Source of the DNA: Pseudomonadota bacterium | GTDB lineage: Bacteria; Pseudomonadota; Gammaproteobacteria; Burkholderiales; Burkholderiaceae_C | Assembly (NCBI GenBank): GCA_023418355.1 | Contig: JAEZZU010000108.1 | Coordinates: 1-6,867, forward strand | Direction: 5' to 3' | Length of the DNA stretch: 6,867 nucleotides | Part shown: in pieces, positions 6,538-6,867 of the stretch | Numbering within the stretch: the first letter of the stretch is position 1 | Layout of the letters: each line of letters begins with the position of its first letter | Position numbers and translations under genes: made by a program | The notes under the pieces: generated by a model | Told to the model about the DNA's origin: nothing | The model's database searches: none | The model's input: the letters and a program-made list of their open reading frames with translations, nothing else

Positions 6538-6563
6538 ATTTGTCGTACTTACGTACAACAAAT
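6538..6563 (-). repeat. 11-bp hairpin with GUAA tetraloop on the minus strand
   Basis: Arms 6538-6548 and 6553-6563 are complementary over 11 positions with one mismatch. In minus-strand RNA that position is a G-U pair and the 4-nt loop reads GUAA, a GNRA-type tetraloop, so the stem is complete. In plus-strand RNA it would be a C-A mismatch with loop UUAC. This favours a function in leftward RNA from the promoter at 6654-6683. No U-tract follows, so it is not a terminator. Confidence 0.45.
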
Positions 6564-6601
6564 ATATAAATAGGATTTTAAATAACTAAAACATCTTGAA
6601 C

Positions 6602-6638
6602 TAGCTTGCAAAAGCTATACCATGTTTTACATGTATAG
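6602..6638. repeat. Two overlapping hairpins just downstream of the rightmost promoter
   Basis: TAGCTT (6602-6607) and AAGCTA (6612-6617) form a 6-bp stem around GCAA. CTATACCATGT (6615-6625) and ACATGTATAG (6629-6638) form a 10-bp stem with one bulged C around TTT. The two stems share 6615-6617, so they compete at the base. Both lie in the first 50 nt of the predicted leftward transcript. Confidence 0.4.
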
Positions 6639-6653
6639 AAACCTGTTAAAACC

Positions 6654-6683
6654 ATTATAACCGAGGTGCTAAAAACCTGTCAA
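6654..6683 (-). promoter_or_regulatory. Consensus sigma70/sigmaA promoter at the right of the control region
   Basis: On the minus strand a perfect TTGACA (6678-6683) is separated by 18 bp from a perfect TATAAT (6654-6659). The spacer contains a relatively GC-rich stretch (CGAGGTGCT on the plus strand). Transcription would start near 6647 and run left through the hairpin-rich, gene-free block toward the terminator at 5992-6026. It therefore predicts a long non-coding RNA or leader of about 650 nt. Confidence 0.7.
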
Positions 6684-6741
6684 TACTTTTGAATGAATGT
6701 TAACAAAATGTTTACAATTAGGGTGAGATGTAGGCACTTTA

Positions 6742-6845
6742 TGAATAGAATATGAATAACGTTTTGAATAGTACAAGCATTTGTTTACAAATAGTATTCT
6801 AACTCTTGTTCAAACTTTATTCACATTTTGTTCAAACTCTATTCA
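6742..6845. repeat. TGAATA repeat array near the right edge
   Basis: Plus-strand TGAATA occurs at 6742-6747, 6753-6758 and 6765-6770 (11-12 bp apart, one helical turn). On the minus strand an 18-bp unit beginning TGAATA and ending TTTGAACAA occurs at 6828-6845 and 6806-6823 (22 bp apart, one mismatch). A degenerate third copy starts at 6800. A perfect 6-bp inverted repeat, ATTTGT-tt-ACAAAT, lies between the two groups (6779-6792). It resembles iterons or an upstream activator array for the promoter at 6654-6683. Confidence 0.45.
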
Positions 6846-6867
6846 AAAATTTTATATTCTATTTTTT

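Larger units (their letters stand above)
6157..6614. repeat. 12-bp inverted repeat pair AGCTTGCAAAAG
   Basis: AGCTTGCAAAAG occurs on the plus strand at 6603-6614 and on the minus strand at 6157-6168. The left copy includes the -35 box of the small-RNA promoter. The right copy forms a 6-bp hairpin with a GCAA loop (6602-6617). The arms could be sites for one protein or could pair at long range; this is not shown. Confidence 0.35.
5975..6763. repeat. Dispersed AACGTT palindromes (six copies)
   Basis: AACGTT occurs at 5975-5980, 6264-6269, 6285-6290, 6395-6400, 6496-6501 and 6758-6763. Flanks are often AT on the left and TT on the right. The copies at 6264 and 6285 are 21 bp apart (two helical turns), and the first copy touches the -35 box of the operon promoter. 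I noticed no such clustering in the coding part. The role is unknown; protein binding is the simplest idea. Confidence 0.4.
5898..6867. other. About 970-bp AT-rich non-coding control region upstream of the packaging operon
   Basis: No credible gene is found on either strand: stops are dense, and the longest ATG frames are a few tens of codons without ribosome binding sites. The block contains three minus-strand promoter candidates, one minus-strand terminator, several hairpins, repeated AACATGTT and AACGTT palindromes, and a TGAATA array near the right edge. By position it may be the late-gene control region. Because TerS-binding sites often lie near terS, it is also a candidate for cos or pac. 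No tRNA or CRISPR pattern is seen. Confidence 0.75.

Noticed and set aside
6817..6825. TTATTCACA as a DnaA box
   Set aside because: It fits the relaxed consensus, but it is a single copy inside a TGAATA repeat unit in AT-rich DNA, so not listed as an independent feature.
5898..6867. tRNA genes, CRISPR array or insertion sequence in the non-coding block
   Set aside because: No T-loop GGTTC-type motif with cloverleaf, no regularly spaced long repeats with unique spacers, and no transposase frame or terminal repeats seen.

Overview
The window looks like part of a tailed-phage or prophage genome (dsDNA, Caudoviricetes type). All recognisable genes lie on the minus strand and form the head of a packaging and capsid module. 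In transcription order (right to left) they are: a small membrane-anchored protein of unknown function, terminase small subunit (TerS), terminase large subunit (TerL), portal, scaffolding protein, and the N-terminal part of the major capsid protein, which runs off the left edge. Low GC content, strong AGGAGG-type ribosome binding sites and near-consensus sigma70/sigmaA promoters suggest a low-GC Gram-positive (Bacillota-like) host. That host call is an inference from composition only.

Left part (1-5897): six tightly packed genes. TerS starts one base after the upstream stop codon, and its ribosome binding site lies inside that gene's last codons. TerL overlaps TerS by 14 nt and probably starts at 5076 rather than at the more upstream ATG at 5091. 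The portal ribosome binding site overlaps the TerL stop. The only real gap (1070-1161) holds a promoter with a perfect -35 box (TTGACA) that would give extra transcription of scaffold and capsid, the two proteins needed in highest copy.

Right part (5898-6867): about 970 bases with no credible gene, clearly more AT-rich than the coding part and full of structure. It holds three minus-strand promoter candidates (about 6654-6683, 6137-6165 and 5948-5976) that all point at the late operon. A minus-strand rho-independent terminator lies at 5992-6026, just upstream of the last promoter. The region also has several hairpins, repeated short palindromes (AACATGTT, AACGTT) and an array of TGAATA repeats near the right edge. 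The middle promoter plus the terminator would define an RNA of about 140 nt without an ATG-initiated reading frame, a candidate small RNA. A copy of the repeated motif ACATGTTTA lies between the -35 and -10 boxes of the operon promoter, where an operator would be expected.

Taken together, TerS recognises phage DNA, TerL cuts and pumps it through the portal, and scaffold plus capsid protein build the procapsid. The non-coding block upstream of terS is well placed to be the late-gene control region and/or the DNA site recognised for packaging. The capsid genes are a familiar type. Anything novel here is most likely in the non-coding block or the small membrane protein.
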